From Theobroma cacao (Eukaryota > Streptophyta > Magnoliopsida > Malvales > Malvaceae), in assembly GCF_000208745.1 (NCBI RefSeq), contig NC_030853.1:22961060-23025059 (forward strand): a stretch of DNA of 64,000 nucleotides, read 5' to 3'. Shown in pieces: positions 63,103 to 64,000 of this stretch. Within the stretch, counting starts at the first letter, position 1; each line of letters starts with the position of its first letter. The position numbers and the translations under genes were made by a program. Below the pieces are notes generated by a model. It searched no databases. It was not told the DNA's origin and saw only the letters and a list, made by a program, of their open reading frames with translations.

Positions 63103-63803
63103 CATCCTACTCCTACAGAATCTATTTTAATTCTCAATTTCCCACCTTCCTCACAATTATATAAATAAGTGGATTTACAAATGAAATGTACTGAAAAAAG
63201 AAAAAACTAACAATCAAATGTGCAAAAAGAAATTAAATAAAAGAATATAAACTCATTCTAGATTAGTTATCATAAGCTATATATTATATACATACAGGAT
63301 ATTGTAATATTTTTAAAAATTCAAACAAATCATACTATTTTATTTCAAGTTTGTTTAATAAAATTTAGAATAAATTGCACTTTACTTTTTGTGATTTCAA
63401 CTTTTCTAATATCACGCTTTGTAATTTCTTTTCAATTTATTTAGAGTAAAATATCCCTACACCTTTAAATTTTAATCAAAATTTTAAACGAGTCCATTAG
63501 TTTTCGAAATGGATATTTCGTTTCAAAAGTGTAGAACATCGTCAACAGAAATTATGAAATGACTAAAATATCTTTTTTTAATTAATTTAAAAAACTGTTG
63601 TTATATTTTTTTGAAAAAAATAGAGAGTACCTATTTTTTTAAAAATTAATAAAAATTATATAATAGTAATTTTTAAAATTAATAAAGGAAAAATTTGTTA
63701 TTTCAATATTATCACGTCATCAAACTAATAAAAACACTAACAATTGACTAATTGTTGAACCTATGTGTTCAGTCAAAGATATTATTTTGGAGCGAAATGT
63801 CTA
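63103..63803. other. AT-rich spacer
   Basis: No gene. Blocks near 63506-63530 and 63770-63805 resemble each other in inverted orientation (ATTTCGTTTCAAAA / ATTTCGCTCCAAAA), a possible small foldback element whose ends I could not define. Confidence 0.4.
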
Positions 63804-64000
63804 TTTTTTTTTTGGTTAATGGGAAATCTAATTAATAAAAAATATTACAAAAGTCTGGGTCATTCAGTCTCAAGGCCTAATTTACCAACTAACAATAACG
63901 AGCCTATATCAAGAGGAGGAGTCTCAAATATATGAAGACTCAATGGAAAATTATTGTGGTTGGTAGCCATCCAGTCTGCATAATTATTAGCTTCGCGGGG
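63804..64000 (-). mobile_element. 3' end of a LINE: RNase H C-terminus, 3' UTR and poly(A)
   Basis: On the minus strand from the window edge an open frame reads REANNYADWMATNHNNFPLS, then LHIFETPPLDIGSLLLVGKL, stopping at 63860-63862. This is the end of the RNase H domain of plant L1-type LINEs (the EAN-x-x-ADWMA block). A short 3' UTR and a poly(A) tail (T run 63804-63813) follow. The frame is intact as far as it can be seen; the rest lies beyond the window. Confidence 0.8.

Noticed and set aside
1..64000. CRISPR arrays, operons, bacterial-type ribosome sites, tRNA or rRNA genes
   Set aside because: The window is plant nuclear DNA; no spaced palindromic repeats were seen, and no sequence folded convincingly as an intact tRNA by eye.

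Overview
This window is nuclear DNA of a eudicot plant. The genes have spliced GT-AG introns and belong to plant-only families or clades (WNK kinase, OVATE protein, plant U-box/ARM ligase, CIPK). The spaces between genes are long and AT-rich and hold LTR, LINE, hAT and Mutator-type debris. The species cannot be fixed from the sequence; gene content and order fit a rosid-like eudicot.

Six protein-coding genes are well supported. Left block: (1) the 3' part of a PAP/OAS1-type nucleotidyltransferase gene (+, exons from 3035 to 6438; 5' exons not found in the window), then (2) a complete seven-exon WNK kinase, WNK5-like (+, 10078-13528). From memory, these two are also neighbours in Arabidopsis (At3g51620, At3g51630). 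Next is (3) a three-exon 2-oxoglutarate-dioxygenase-like gene (+, 19597-21478) whose product has lost Fe(II) ligands and ends in a hydrophobic tail; it is probably a membrane-anchored non-catalytic relative. Right block: (4) an OFP1-like OVATE gene (-, 31804-33017) with a one-base frameshift before the OVATE domain, (5) an intronless PUB16-like U-box/ARM E3 ligase (-, 37694-39748) and (6) an intronless CIPK14-like kinase (+, 57965-59275). From memory this trio matches Arabidopsis At5g01840, At5g01830 and At5g01820. The window therefore joins in one place two gene groups that are split in Arabidopsis. A seventh, tentative gene is a 98-residue ORF with a signal-peptide-like start (-, 35555-35851).

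The rest is repeats and unannotated spacer. A solo LTR (14404-16126) sits next to a 625-bp tandem duplication. There are three foldback elements (about 43751-44055, 46649-48419, 56630-57090), a hAT-type element with an exact 8-bp target duplication (62403-63094), two LINE remnants (about 50370-50760, and 63804 to the window end), and a 19-bp insertion between perfect 18-bp direct repeats (49218-49272). Several copies of a short tRNA-like dispersed motif are also present.

The genes do not form an operon or a single pathway. Four of them have regulatory roles: two protein kinases (one linked to chloride/osmotic or circadian signalling, one to calcium sensing), one E3 ligase and one transcriptional repressor. 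They are transcribed independently. All family assignments come from reading motifs by eye; no database search was run.
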